DNA of 64,000 nucleotides, from the NCBI GenBank assembly GCA_029339195.1, contig JAPTJF010000030.1, positions 184,927-248,926 on the forward strand. The letters run 5' to 3'. Positions within the stretch are counted from its first letter, which is position 1. Each line of letters begins with the position of its first letter. This document shows positions 10,801 to 21,800 of this stretch, one piece after another. The position numbers and the translations under genes are program-made. Below the pieces are notes generated by a model. The model saw nothing but the letters and a program-made list of their open reading frames with translations. It had not been told where the DNA came from and did not search any database. The stretch comes from Micractinium sp. NFX-FRZ (Eukaryota; Chlorophyta; Trebouxiophyceae; Chlorellales; Chlorellaceae).

Positions 10801-13800
10801 GGTGGCCGAGCTGGCAGAGGTGCGCTGCGCCTGCTGTGGTCGTGCCGTGCTGCTGTGCTGTGTTGGATGCCGAGGACCTGGTGGGGAGGTGGGAGGTGGC
10901 CGAGCTGGCAGAGGTGCGCTGCGCCTGCTGTGGTCGTGCCGTGCTGCCGTGCTGCTGTGCTGTGTGTGCTGCCGTGCTGTGCCTGCATTGTGCTGCCACG
11001 GTGTGCCTGCTGTGGGTGCGTTGTGCTGCCGCCCTGTGCGTGCTGTGGGCGTGTCGTGCTGCTGCACTGTGCTCTCTGCTGTGCCGCCGCCCCGCCCTGC
11101 GCCCTCGTGCCCTCCCCCAACGCCATCCTCCCACCGCCCTCTGGCCCCTCTGCCCCTCAACCCCACCCACCCCACTTTACCCCTGCAGAACCCTGGCCAG
11201 CCGGTGGACAAGTGGATCCCCCTGGGCCGTGGAGAGTTCTCAAACGAGGACGGCTGCGTGAGTTTATAGGGGGCGCGAGAGAGAGATTGTGTCTGTGTGT
11301 GTGTGTGCGAGCGCGGGGCGGCCGCTTCCCCGCTCCCGGTCCCCCCCGTGTCGTGCACACTAACCCACTTTAACGTTTGTGTGCGTAAAAGGAGAGGAGC
11401 AGGGGCGGCCCCAAAACCGCCCCAACAACCGTGTGCATGTGTGTGTGCCTGTGAGTGTGTGTGCGTGTGCTCTTGCTCTGTGCGCGCACATGAGCGGCGA
11501 GTTTGGTGCCCCCCCTAGTACAGCGCACGACACACCCGAGCATTGCCGCTCCCACACGTGCACAGGTGCACCTGCCCCGCCCACCTCACATTCTCACCCC
11601 CCTTCCTCATTTGCCAACACTGCTGCAGGGGGGCGGGTTTGGCGAGGTGCACCTGCCTGGCCGGCCTCGCCTCAGTACCTCGAAACTGTCGCTCATTCCT
11701 CACTTGCCAACACTGCTGCAGGGGGGCGGGTTAGGCGAGGTCCGCCCGCTTTGCCCATAACATCTCACAACATGCAGCTGCCCGCCATTCTGTGCAGCTG
11801 TCCATTCATTTTTCAATCGCCAACACCGCTGCAGGGCGGCGGGTTTGGCGAGGTTCACCTGCGCGTCACTTACTGGCCCTTCGAGCTCATGACCGGCCAC
11901 ACCGGTGAGAAAATCACGTGTGTTTTTACGTTTTCTTCTCCGCCGTGTTGGGGGAAGCTAAGGTGACTTGGGGACTCGGCATGCTGAGAGGGCCGCTGGC
12001 TGCCTGGCCCCTGTGCGCCAAGCACGCCACCCACTCGTGCCTGCCTGCCTGGCCTCTGTTCACCCAGGCGCTGGTGCCAGGCCTGCCTGCCTGCCTGCCC
12101 TGCCCTGCGCTGCCCTGCCCTGCCCTGGAGTGGGCAAGCAGGGGCTGCTGCTTACTGCTCGTCAGCCTGCCAGGCTGCACCTCCCACCCACCCACTCACT
12201 TACCCACCAATCCCCGCCTGCTTCCTTTTCTGGAGTGCGCAAGCGAGAGGCTCTCACTCCTCCCGCCTGCCTGCCCGCCTGCCTGCCCTGACCCGCTCCT
12301 TCCGCTCGCTGCGCCTGCCCACCCTCCCTGCCCCGCGCAGCGTGCAAGCAGGGCGCCCTGATCGTCACGCTGCTGAGCTGCGCCAACCTGCCGCCGGCCG
12401 ACCTGCCCATCGGCACCTCGGACCCTTACGTGGAGTTCAAGCTGGGCAAGGTGGGCTGGTTTTTGTGTTTGATGAAATAATGCTGCACGCCATGTATTGT
12501 TGCTGCGAGAAATTTACAAGTGTGATAGTTCAAGGTGGGCAAGGTGGGCTGGAAGTTTTGACACAGTTTAGCATCGAAAACCCTGTGTGATAGTGTCTTT
12601 ATTTGTGATAGTTCAAGCTGGGCTGGTGGTGCGGATGTAAAAAGAGACATGCCTTCCCCTTCAGTTGGCCTCTCCTCGGCATGGGTTGCGTTTTATGGTA
12701 TCTGCTTGCTTCTTCATGTGGTGCAGGAGTCGCGCAAGTCTTCCACCGTCATGACCAACCTCAACCCCAAGTGGGTGGACACCAAGTTCGACTTCTTCAA
12801 GGTGGGTGCCGCATGGTACCGCATGATACTGCGTAATAAAATTCGTAATGTAATTTTGAAGCACTTAATACTGCATGGTACAATACAGTACCGGCATGGT
12901 ACTGGGTAGCACAGCGCAGCACAGCAGCCGCCCCCCCGAAACGCCCCCCTCCCTTCCTCGTTCTCCCCCCCCTCGCTCACTCTCCCCTCAGGTTCTCAGC
13001 GGCGAGACGCTGTCCATCAAGGTGTACGACTACGACGCCATGACGTGAGCTTTTCGAAACACGTTTTTCGTAGCTTCCTTGTTTATAACGGCATGAATGT
13101 TCGCTTTTTTCCCCGGGGGCCAGCTGCATGTTGTCTTCTGGTCGGCAGCCAGCGCCCCCACCATGGGGGCCCACATCCCTGCTGGTTTCCCCAACCCATG
13201 CCCCTCAGGGCGTTCCCTCCCTTGTGTCTTCTTCTTCCTCTCCTTCCTCTGCTGCAGGCGTGACGAGCTGCTGGGCACGGTGGATATTGATGTGATGGAG
13301 GAGGTGCAGAAGGTGGGCGGGCACATGTGCTTCACCTTTGATTCTGATGCCTTGGGTGGGGCTGGCGTGGGGTTGAGCTGGGCAGAGGGCCCGTGTGTGG
13401 GGTGGGGTGTTGTTGGTGGGGGGCGGAGGGGATGTGGTTTTAGACGCAAGAGTGGATCAGGCGCAATGAAGCGTGGGCTCCGTCGGGTGGTGGTGCCTGT
13501 CCCCAGGTGCGAGGTAGAGGGAGGGGATGTGTTGGTGGCAAGGCAACGGTATGATAAGCCTGGGAGTCAGCTGTGCGAGCTGCAGCTGGTACATAGTGGG
13601 CTGGTCACTCATTCTGGGCCCTGGCAGCGACATGTTGCAGCCCTTCACCCAGCCAGCCTGGCCTCCACTTGCATTGGTTGGCTACATTTGCTGTCTTCTG
13701 CCTGGTCTTACCTGTGTTGAACCTATTCCGACCTGTTATCACCATCCTGCCCTGCCCTGCCCTGCAGGCCCCCGGCGGCGACATCACGAAGAGCTGGCCC

Positions 13801-14344
13801 CTGGAAATTGTGGCAACAGACTGGATGCACAGCGCACCCAGTGAGTGGCCCTTCCCTCTTTTCCTGCGTTTTTGTGTTTGTGGTTTTCCGTACTGCACCT
13901 GTGCTGCACATGCGTGTGTGGCAGGGGGAGGAAGGGAGGACAGCCAGCGGCTGGGTGCCCGCTGCCAGCAAGGGCGGCCCGCCTTCTGCCTGCTTCTGGC
14001 CTGTGCTGGGCACGAATGGAGTCCTGCTTGCCGGCTTGTGAGCGCTCCCTGTTGCCACTTACTTCCTAGCACCCCGGCTCTGGCTTGGAGCCCTGCCCCG
14101 CCCTGCCCCGCCCTGGCACGGTCGCCCAACAACCCTTGGTGTGCTCCTCACTCTGCCCTTCCTCACCAGCACCCCTGCCTCCCGCGCCGCGCTCCCGCCA
14201 CCCCCCTCACCCCCTCCTCCCTCCCAACCCCTCCCTCCCTTCCCCGCCGCCCCCCTTGCGCCTGCCGCGCCTGCAGAGGAGACGCCCCCGCCCGCCACCA
14301 TTACGATGCGCCTCCAGTGGATCCCCTTTGCCGGCGGCCACTGA
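4880..14344 (+). CDS. Extended-synaptotagmin-like protein: TM anchor, SMP lipid-transfer domain, two C2 domains
   Basis: Hand-spliced 23 exons: 4880-4922, 5334-5460, 5763-5916, 6469-6558, 7041-7106, 7376-7470, 7699-7750, 7855-7961, 8363-8513, 8716-8834, 9130-9200, 9502-9554, 9853-9924, 10413-10472, 10721-10819, 11189-11257, 11835-11904, 12341-12450, 12727-12801, 12992-13044, 13258-13312, 13768-13840, 14277-14344. The sum is 644 codons (643 residues plus TGA) with every phase consistent. Residues about 57-100 are a hydrophobic ER anchor; about 109-335 are the SMP domain (WLNRILEKCWPYYDEAI, then FSKLTFGDDPFRVEGIRV); C2A about 338-476 (VDVIEAKNLPRMD, TLNPVWNERVW); C2B about 500-620 with a full set of Ca2+-binding acids (GTSDPYVEF, YDYDAMTRDELLG). 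The family tethers ER to plasma membrane and moves lipids between them. The start at 4880 was chosen because its 43-nt exon gives the phase exon 2 needs; it is the least certain point. Confidence 0.88.
10283..10945 (+). repeat. Echo copies of exon 14 and 15 edges in the synaptotagmin-like gene
   Basis: GGAGCCCACCACCCAGTGGCT of exon 14 (10412-10432) also appears at 10283-10303 with its own GCAG acceptor. The first ~30 bases of exon 15 (10721 on) appear at about 10629-10660, and the last ~75 bases of exon 15 plus its donor (to about 10835) recur at about 10863-10945. Seen directly; the copies fall in introns. Confidence 0.8.
11600..11875 (+). repeat. Three direct copies of the exon 17 acceptor junction
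   Basis: CCAACACTGCTGCAGGGGGG followed by CGGGTT(T/A)GGCGAGGT appears at about 11612-11650 and 11707-11745. The real exon edge is at 11820-11862. The two upstream copies keep an intact CTGCAG acceptor and the start of the reading frame. Confidence 0.8.
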
Positions 14345-15171
14345 TTGCCTTTGGCTGTGCCCGGCCAACGATGAGCAGCGGTGTCCTACCTGCCTGCCTG
14401 CCTGCCTGCCTGCCTCTGAGCCCGGCCAGATCTCCCCAAATCCGCACCACCCCTTGCTGGGTCGCTGCATCCCCACACGCCTGCGCTCGAGCGCACTGCT
14501 CAGGGACGGCCTATTCGGGCTTCCACAACCCCACGCCCAGCCAGGGTCGCATCCTCCGTTCGTTGTCCTCCTCCTCTTCTTCTGCTGCTGCTGCTGTCGC
14601 ATTGCTTGCACCAACGGCCCGCTGCCGCGGCCGCGCAGTGTGACGGCGCGCCACGCGCGCCATGCCGCCCGGGAGCGCGTACTGCCGGATGGCTGCCCTG
14701 CTGGGCGCGCTGCCCTCTCTGCCTGCCACCTGGCACCACGCGCCCTTCGACCCTAACTTAAGCGCACCTCCTGCCCGACCCGATTCAGCTCTCCTTGACT
14801 TGCTTTCTCGACTTATTCACCCACCAAGACGCTCCATTCTGTTTGCTGGGCCAGGGTCGGCCTGCCTGCCTGCATGCATGCCTGTCGTTGGGGCAGCGCT
14901 TGCCTGCCTGCCTGCAGGCGCCCACCCGCCCCCACGCCTGCCACTCCCCCGCACCGCCCCCCACCCACCCTCGGTCTTCCCACTGTCTTTTGTCCCCCCA
15001 TTCCGCGTACCCGTGTCCCCCTTTGCGCCCTCCCGTTGCTAGTACTCTGCTGGCCATGCCATGGGGAAGCACCTGCTGTCATGCTGTGCCATGCTGTGCC
15101 ATATGCTGTGGCGTGCTGCGCCATGCTGTCATGCCGGGGCAGAACCTGCACGCACCTAAATAAGCGACCGC
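14345..15171. other. 3' flank of synaptotagmin-like gene, no gene seen
   Basis: Non-coding by my reading. It is rich in CCTGCCTGC short repeats. Its right part, from about 14950, belongs to the duplicated segment described for 24930-25200. The only TGTAA motif found is at 15172, far from the stop, so the 3' UTR end is unclear. Confidence 0.4.
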
Positions 15172-15240
15172 TGTAACGGGATCTTTGCAGAGGGAGGACT
15201 CTGGCAGGCCACTGCGTTGCGTGTGTGCATGTGCGTATGT
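14950..15240. repeat. Duplicated segment, copy A (pairs with 24930-25200)
   Basis: Core match: TGCTGTGCCATGCTGTGCCA then TATGCTGTGGCGTGCTG at about 15082-15120, against a near-identical stretch at about 25049-25090. Similarity extends on both sides (GGGCCATGC..TGGGGA(A/G)GCACC; AGAGG.G..TCTGGCA). In copy B this sequence lies just downstream of the SDR stop codon, so it is probably old SDR 3' flanking DNA. Confidence 0.7.
15172..15176 (+). terminator. TGTAA, possible poly(A) signal of the synaptotagmin-like gene
   Basis: TGTAA is the usual green-algal polyadenylation signal. This one lies 828 bp after the stop codon and inside a duplicated segment, so the assignment is weak. Confidence 0.25.
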
Positions 15241-15284
15241 GCAGAGCATCACAACCGTCAGCCGGGGAGGAGCGTACTACCATG

Positions 15285-15450
15285 TCATGCTATGTCACGG
15301 TGCACCCCTTGATACTGCCTGCCTTCGATGTCGAAATCAGTTACGCCGTGGCTCCAGGCAAGGTCGGCGACAAGTTCGCCCCACATGGACTGCGGGCACC
15401 CGGCCAGCCACCTGTGACGCCGCATGCGTCTGGTGCGCACTAGCCACAGG
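15285..15450 (-). pseudogene. Relict of the last exon of a DHRS1-like SDR
   Basis: Minus-strand reading of about 15325-15373 gives LVADLAWSHGVTDFDIEGRQ, which lines up with LFVADLARRYGFTDVDGRQ of the last SDR exon at 25494-25586. No other SDR exon could be found upstream on the minus strand (15450-15800), so the copy is truncated. A frame stays open over 15285-15704, but outside this short block it looks like nothing known. Together with the duplicated segment at 14950-15240, in the same order and spacing sense as at 25.0-25.6 kb, it indicates one duplication of an SDR 3' end. A short real gene cannot be excluded. Confidence 0.6.
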
Positions 15451-15821
15451 GAAGCTGGCGGGAGGTGTGGCCGCCCCAGGGGGGGCCCCTCCTTTGGCAC
15501 CTTTCCACATGCGGGCGCCTTCTCCAACCCCTCCGGCCCCACCTTCAAGTTGCTCTCATCTGCGCTTTTGCACGCGGGAATTCTGCTGGCACCAACTGTC
15601 ACCGGTACTGCAGCTGCAGCAGCTGGCCGTAGGCGACCGGTACTGTGTGGCATCGCAATCCAGCACATCTGTGCGTGCCACCTGACCGCCGGTGCTGATC
15701 GCATACCCCTCGGCTCTGCTAGAGCGGAGAGAGGCCCCGGAGAGAGGCAGCGGCGGTCGACCCTCGCCGTTCACAGCCCTACCACCCTCTCCCGCACGTC
15801 CGCACGTGCCCGGGGCAGACT

Positions 15822-18800
15822 ATGGCGCTCAGGGCTGGTATGTTCGCGGCCGCGGTGGCGCTGCTGCTTGCAGCGGCGCTGCCGGGCGCCGCGGCGGATA
15901 TCAGCGTGTGCAGGACCCCCCTGCCCGGTGCTGATCTCCACGGCGAACACATCATCGTATGGGGTCAGCAGACCATGTGAGGGTGCACTGGCAGTGGCTC
16001 CACCTCGCTGCGGCGGGCCGATCGCATCGAGTGGCTGTCATTGCTTGATGGTGGACGTGTGGCTTGGGAGGTGCCAAGGCCCCACCACTACCCTGGGGGA
16101 GAATCGGCGCCTGGAAGAGCCGCACAGCTGGAGGGAAGCCGTGAAGCGCCGCCGGCTTGGGTTGGCCAGCCCCCGCCGCCGCCCAGAGTTTTGCCGCCCA
16201 AGTGGCAGCTGCCCGCCGGCGCCGCCGCCGGTGTGGGCTGGACTTCACCGCGCACCCCTGCTGGGCTCGCCTCACTGCCTGGCCCGCCCCCCTGCCGCCC
16301 CCCCGACCTGCAGGATTGCCTTTGGCAGCGGCTTCCGCGCGGAGCAGGGCGCCAAGCCGGGCGTGGAGGGCCCCTGGCTGGCGCCGCTCATCACCGGCCT
16401 GGTCCTCTTCATCGAGGTCTGCTTGCTAGTGATCCTTGGGTGGCCTTACAGTTCTGTACTGCCGCCACGAATTCAAATCTGCGGCAGGCACACAGACCCC
16501 TGGTGCCGACGTGTTCGCCTGCCTCTGGCTGGACCGGCACCTGTTGTTGTTGCCTCCTCACCGCTGCCTTCCTTTCCCTCAACCTCCACCTCATGCCCAG
16601 GCGGGCTACCTGTGGTTCACCGCCCCCGCCGGCGCCCCCCTGGCCTACTACTTGCTGTCCGTCTACCCCTTTGTCACCGGGCTGGTCGAGTTTGCGCGTG
16701 TCAACTTTGATGCCTCCCGCTACGGCTTCCTCACCGCTACGTGAGCCCAGGGCCCACCCCTGCCTGCAGTGTCCCGCCCTGCCCCTGGTAGCCAGTGGAG
16801 GGGGCCCCCGCCATGGGGGTCCACACCTCTGCTGGTTTCCTCAACCCACGCCCAAGGGCGTCTTCTTCTTCTTCTTCTGTCCTGCCCTGCCCTGCCCGCC
16901 GCTGTGCACCCACGTCCCCCTGCCCTGCAACAGCCTGTCCTGCCCGCCGCTGCCCTGCACTGCCGTGCCCTGCACTGCGCCTCCACGTGAGTCCAGCGCC
17001 CACGCCTGCCTGCTTGCCCTGCCCCGCCCCTGTACCTCCTCTCGGCACTGCCATGCGCTGCTCTGCACCGGCCTGCCTGGTCACGCTCATCCTGCCCTGC
17101 CCGCCGCTGCCCATGACACTGCCACGTCCTGCCCTGCAGTGCCCTGCCTCCCTGCTCTGCCTGCACTGCCTGGTCAAGCTTGCCCTGCTCGCCGCTCTCA
17201 ACAACTCCCTGCCTGTCGGCCATCCGGGGAGCATGCAGCCCCTGCCTGCCCTGCCCTGCTCGGTCCTGCCCGGCGCTGCTCTGCCCTGGCCTGGCTCTCT
17301 TCTGCCTGGATTTGACCCTGGAAAACATCACCACACCCACCTTTGCAGCTGGCACAACCTGCCGGAATACGGCATCCTCCTCCACCTCTTCCTCTCCAAA
17401 CAGAATGCCCAGAAGGTGCGTCCAGCACCTGATAAGGAGGGCAGCTGATGGCGGCCGTGGGTTGGCAGGAGCGTGCCGGGGCTTGCAAGTGACATCCTTG
17501 CTGTGGGGTGAGCGGGGTGCACGGCAGGCGCTGGGTGGGGCCAGTGGGCGCAGCTGGGGGGGCCCGCTGCGCACACGCCCGGCGGCCGGGCCGCAGGCTG
17601 CTGGGCAGGCTCGCCTCTCTGCTCCGCCCTCTGACACCAGCCGCCCGCCTGGTTCTCCCGCCCCTGCCTTTCAAATGCCCGGAAAGCAGAGGCAGTTTTG
17701 CGCACCGTACAGCAGGCGGTACCGCACTCCCTTGGCATTCTTACTGACCCAGGCAGGCCCCCTCACCAGCCAGGATCTCCCCGCTCCCACCACCCTTCAC
17801 ACTGCCGGCGCCCTTGCAGGGCGTCCCCTGCACGCTCTGCTGTGGGTCCGGCTCCTGGACGTCTTCAATCAACCAGAGCCCACCCCCACCCACACTTGAC
17901 CCACTGCCACCATGCCTGCAGGGCTTCCCCTACGTCCTGCTGTGGGTCTGGTCCCTGGACGTCTTCAACCAACCAGAGCCCCCACCCACCCCACTCCCAC
18001 ACACAAGCTCACCCTCCTGCCGCCGCCCTGCCTGCAGGGCTTCCCCTACGTCCTGCTGTGGGTCTGGTTCCTGGACGTTTCAACCAATCAGAGGCCCGAC
18101 CCACCCCACTCCCACACACAAGCACACCCTCCTGCCGCCGCCCTGCCTGCAGGGCTTCCCCTACGTCCTGCTGTGGGTCTGGTTCCTGGACGTCTTCAAC
18201 CGATCAGAGGCCCCACCCACACCCACTCCCACACACAAGCACACCCTCCTGCCGCCGCCCTGCCTGCAGGGCTTCCCCTACGTCCTGCTGTGGGTCTGGT
18301 TCCTGGACGTCTTCATCCTCTTTGTGCCCTCCCTGGACGGCCAGCACATCGGCCCCTACTTTGGCGGCCTGATTGAGCAGCTCACCGGCATCGTGTGCGA
18401 CCACCTGCTGATGGCGAGTGGGGGCCGGTGGGGCAGGGTAGTGGGGTTGGCTGGGTGGATTGGTGGTGGGCCCCGTGGACGAGTGGGGCGGCGTGGGGTC
18501 GTGGGGGTGGGGTGGTGCCGCGGACAAGTGGGGCGGCGCGTGGGTGTGGGCGTGTGAGTGTGGTGGCTGGGTGGGGGTGGGGTTGTGAGTGTGGGTCACA
18601 GCAGGGATGTCAGTTCCTGGAGCGGCAACCACTCGTGGGAGAGAGGGAGTTATTACATGCGCTCCATTAGGGAAAAAAAATGCTTGCCCTCCCCCCGCTC
18701 TGCAGTACACTTTTGGTTATCTGTGGTACACAACTGATGCCGGCGCCAAGCCAGCGCTCAAGGTGGGTGGTCAGGCGCGCGCAGCAGGCGGCATGCAGCA

Positions 18801-21800
18801 GTGCACAGGCCGCCTGGCACTCACAGGCTCAGCTGCCCGCAAGTTGGTGTGCCGGTGTGGGCGGCAGGTGCAGCTGCTGCTGCGCTGCCCTTGATGCTGC
18901 CTGCTGCTGCCGCTGCTGCTGCTGCTCCCTGCCTGGGGCCCGGCCTGCCCCCCAGCGGGCTGTGCCATGCTCAGCAGGCTCAGCAGGCAGCCGCTTATGC
19001 CCTGAATCCCCCCCCGCCTGCCCGCCTGCCCGCCATGCGCGCAGAAAGCGTACCTGTTTGGTCTGTTTGGCGCCGGCATGCACATGCTTGAGATCGGCCC
19101 CCTGGGTGAGAGCAGCAGCAGCATCACACCTCAACCCGCAGCAGCATCACTATGGTCAGCATCGAATATAAACTGAGCTCAGAATCGTTGCCCAGCTTCG
19201 GAGTTGCGTGCCCCACGCTCGCTCCCAGCACCCGCCCCCGCCCACCTGCCCCCGCCGCTGCTGCCTCAGCTGCCGCCGCCTGGCGCAGCATCCGCTGCGA
19301 TCTGGGCTGCCCCCCGCCCCGCCTCGCCCAACCCGCTGTGCTGTGCTGTGCCCCTCCCCCTCCCCCCACCCCGTTATGCGAAGTCATCCTCCTGACGGGG
19401 CTGGTGCCTCGCCCCTACATCCCCATCTCCGTCCTCGTGGCCTTCACCACCCCCATCACCTTCTACCTCTACGGGATCATGGCCAAGGTGGGTGGGCGCC
19501 CTGACCTGCGCCCCTGGCCCTGCCTTGCCCTGCACCCCTGGTCCCACCTTGCCCTGCGCGGGCCCTGCCCTATGCCTGCCCTCGATGGCCTCGTGGCCAA
19601 GGTGCGCGCCCTGCCCTGCAGCCTGGCCTTGCACGCCCCTGTGCGCTTGCCCTGCAGCCTTGCACCCTGCACAGCCCCCTGCATGGTCCTGTGCCGGCCT
19701 TGTGCCCCCCACCTGCGAGTCAAACATGATGTTGTGGCAATGCATGTTAACCTGATGAGTTGCCTGCAGGAGTGGGTGGGTGCACACAAGCCCTCCCCCC
19801 CCGCCCCCCTGCTGCGGTGAACAGCACGACTGGCTCACCCCCCCAGTTGCACTGCTTTAAAGCGTGGTGTCCGTTGCTTCACCTCGTCCCCCCTGCAGGA
19901 CTGGGTGGGCCCGGCCGCCAAGGATGCCGAGGAGAAGCAGCCCATCGCCGCCAAGCCCTGCAAGGTGCTGCTGGCCGTCGGCATCGCCCTGGGCCTGCTC
20001 AACATCCTGGGCCCCGTGCTGCTCATCAAGCCCTGCCCCCCCGCGCCCGCCCCGGTTGTGCCTGCGACGCCCCTCCACCCCGCGTCCCTGCCCACCGGCT
20101 ACGTGCAAAACACGTACACGCAAGGCGCCCAGCTGTTCAGCAAGGCGGGCGTGGGCCACGTGGCCACCTCCTCGCTTCAGGTGCGTGAGAGCCAAGTGAG
20201 GGAAGAGTGGCCCATGAACAACAAGAGGAGCCAAGTAAAGAAATAATGACCCATGTATAGAAAGAGTGGCCAAGTAAAGAAACCGTGTGGCCGGTGCCGT
20301 GGTCACCAGAGGCTGTGGGTGGCAGCTCGTGAGAGGGGCGCTGTTGGAGGGGACACGTTGCTTTGGGCAGCGGGCCTTCCTTCCCTCCTCCCTCCCTCCC
20401 TTCCTTCCCTCCTTCCTTTCCTTCACACCGTGCACGCCCTGACCCAGCCTGACACAGCCCCCCTTCCTCCCCCTCTTCACAAATGCGCACCCGGGTTTGA
20501 GTTGTTTCAAACAAAGTTTGCGTGCTGTCCTCCTCCCTGGCCCGCAGGTGCTGGCCGACATGGAGTGGCAGGTGCTGCAGGCCAAGATCGAGCCGGGCTA
20601 CGCCATGGTGCCACTCTATTCTGACGCCCCCACGCTCATCTACGTCGTCGCCGGTGGGTGGGTGGGCGGGAGGGTGGGAGGGTGGGTTCCAGCCGGGCAG
20701 CTGGCACGCCGCAGCCCACGCGCCGCCGGTGGGTGGGTGGGTGGTTGGGTGGGTGGGTGGCCTACAGCCGGGCAGCTGGCATGTTCATTCATTCCCTGAA
20801 GAGAAAATGCTATGAAATACAAACCCAGATGCCCACGTGGTTGCTCGCTGCACGGCTGCTGGCTGACTGGCTTGGCTTGACTTGGCTTGGCTGCACGGTG
20901 CCTGGCGAGTGCCCTCGTTGCCGCCAGCTGATGGCTATACCCCTGGGCAGCAGGTGCCCGCATCGCACGCCCTCCCCCTGTGCTGCTCCCATCGCCGTGT
21001 GCTGCAGGGCGGGGCAGGTGCGCTGAGCACTCCTGTGGGACCCTGCCCCCACCCAAACGTCCCAGTTCCGCCACCTCCCTAACCCGCACTGCCCCCACGC
21101 TGCCCCATGCGGTGCAGGCAGCATGTCTGTGCTGGTGACCGAAATCACCGGCTTCTCTCTGGGCGCGCAACAGCTGGCGGCCGGCGACGTCCTGGCGCTC
21201 AAGCGGGGGCAGGTGTTTGCGCTGGAGAACCTCAAGGAGGGCGGGGAGACGCTGCAGATTGTGGGCTTCATGTGAGTGGGGCCAGGGAGGCGCGTGGGTG
21301 TTAAAAGTTTGGAACTAAGTGGTACAAAAAAAACCGGGTTTTTTTTTTTTTATCTGTGGGCAGGGAGACGCTGCAGATTGTGGGGCTTCAAACGGGTGGG
21401 TGAGGGGAGACACTGCGCAGGGATGGGCAGTGTGCACAGGGGTGTGTGGGCAGGGAGACGCTGCAGGTTGTGGGCCTGGGGACAGCAGATGGGCGCGCCG
21501 GTTGCGAGCGTAACAGTGGTCTGGGGGTCACATTGTGTGGACACGGGGGCATTTCTGTTTCAAACATGTTCTTAAACAAAAATGTAGCGCCAGTGTGGGG
21601 TGCGGGTGGCAACACGCGCGCACGCACGCACAGCGCACATCCACCCACCCACCCACCCACCCACCCACCCACCCACCCACGCACGCTCTGCAGGAACACG
21701 GCGTCCACCGTCGGCCGCTTCCGTGGCAGCCAGGTGCTGTTCCCTCTGTTTGGGCCCCAGGGCCCGCTGGCCGCCTTCACTCCAGACGTGCTGCGCACCG

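Noticed and set aside
13669..14756. Plus-strand frames of 324 and 223 codons at the end of the synaptotagmin-like gene
   Set aside because: Pro/Ser-rich readings of introns and 3' flank; the true exons 22 and 23 lie in another frame with conserved sequence.
15080..15125. GCCATGCTGTGCCAT array as a structured RNA
   Set aside because: The imperfect repeats can fold on paper, but the segment is better explained as half of the 15 kb / 25 kb duplication; no RNA family recognised.
15424..16710. Open frame of 428 codons
   Set aside because: It runs through exons 1-3 of the bicupin gene and their introns in a mostly wrong frame; it ignores clear GT-AG sites and has no conserved stretch.
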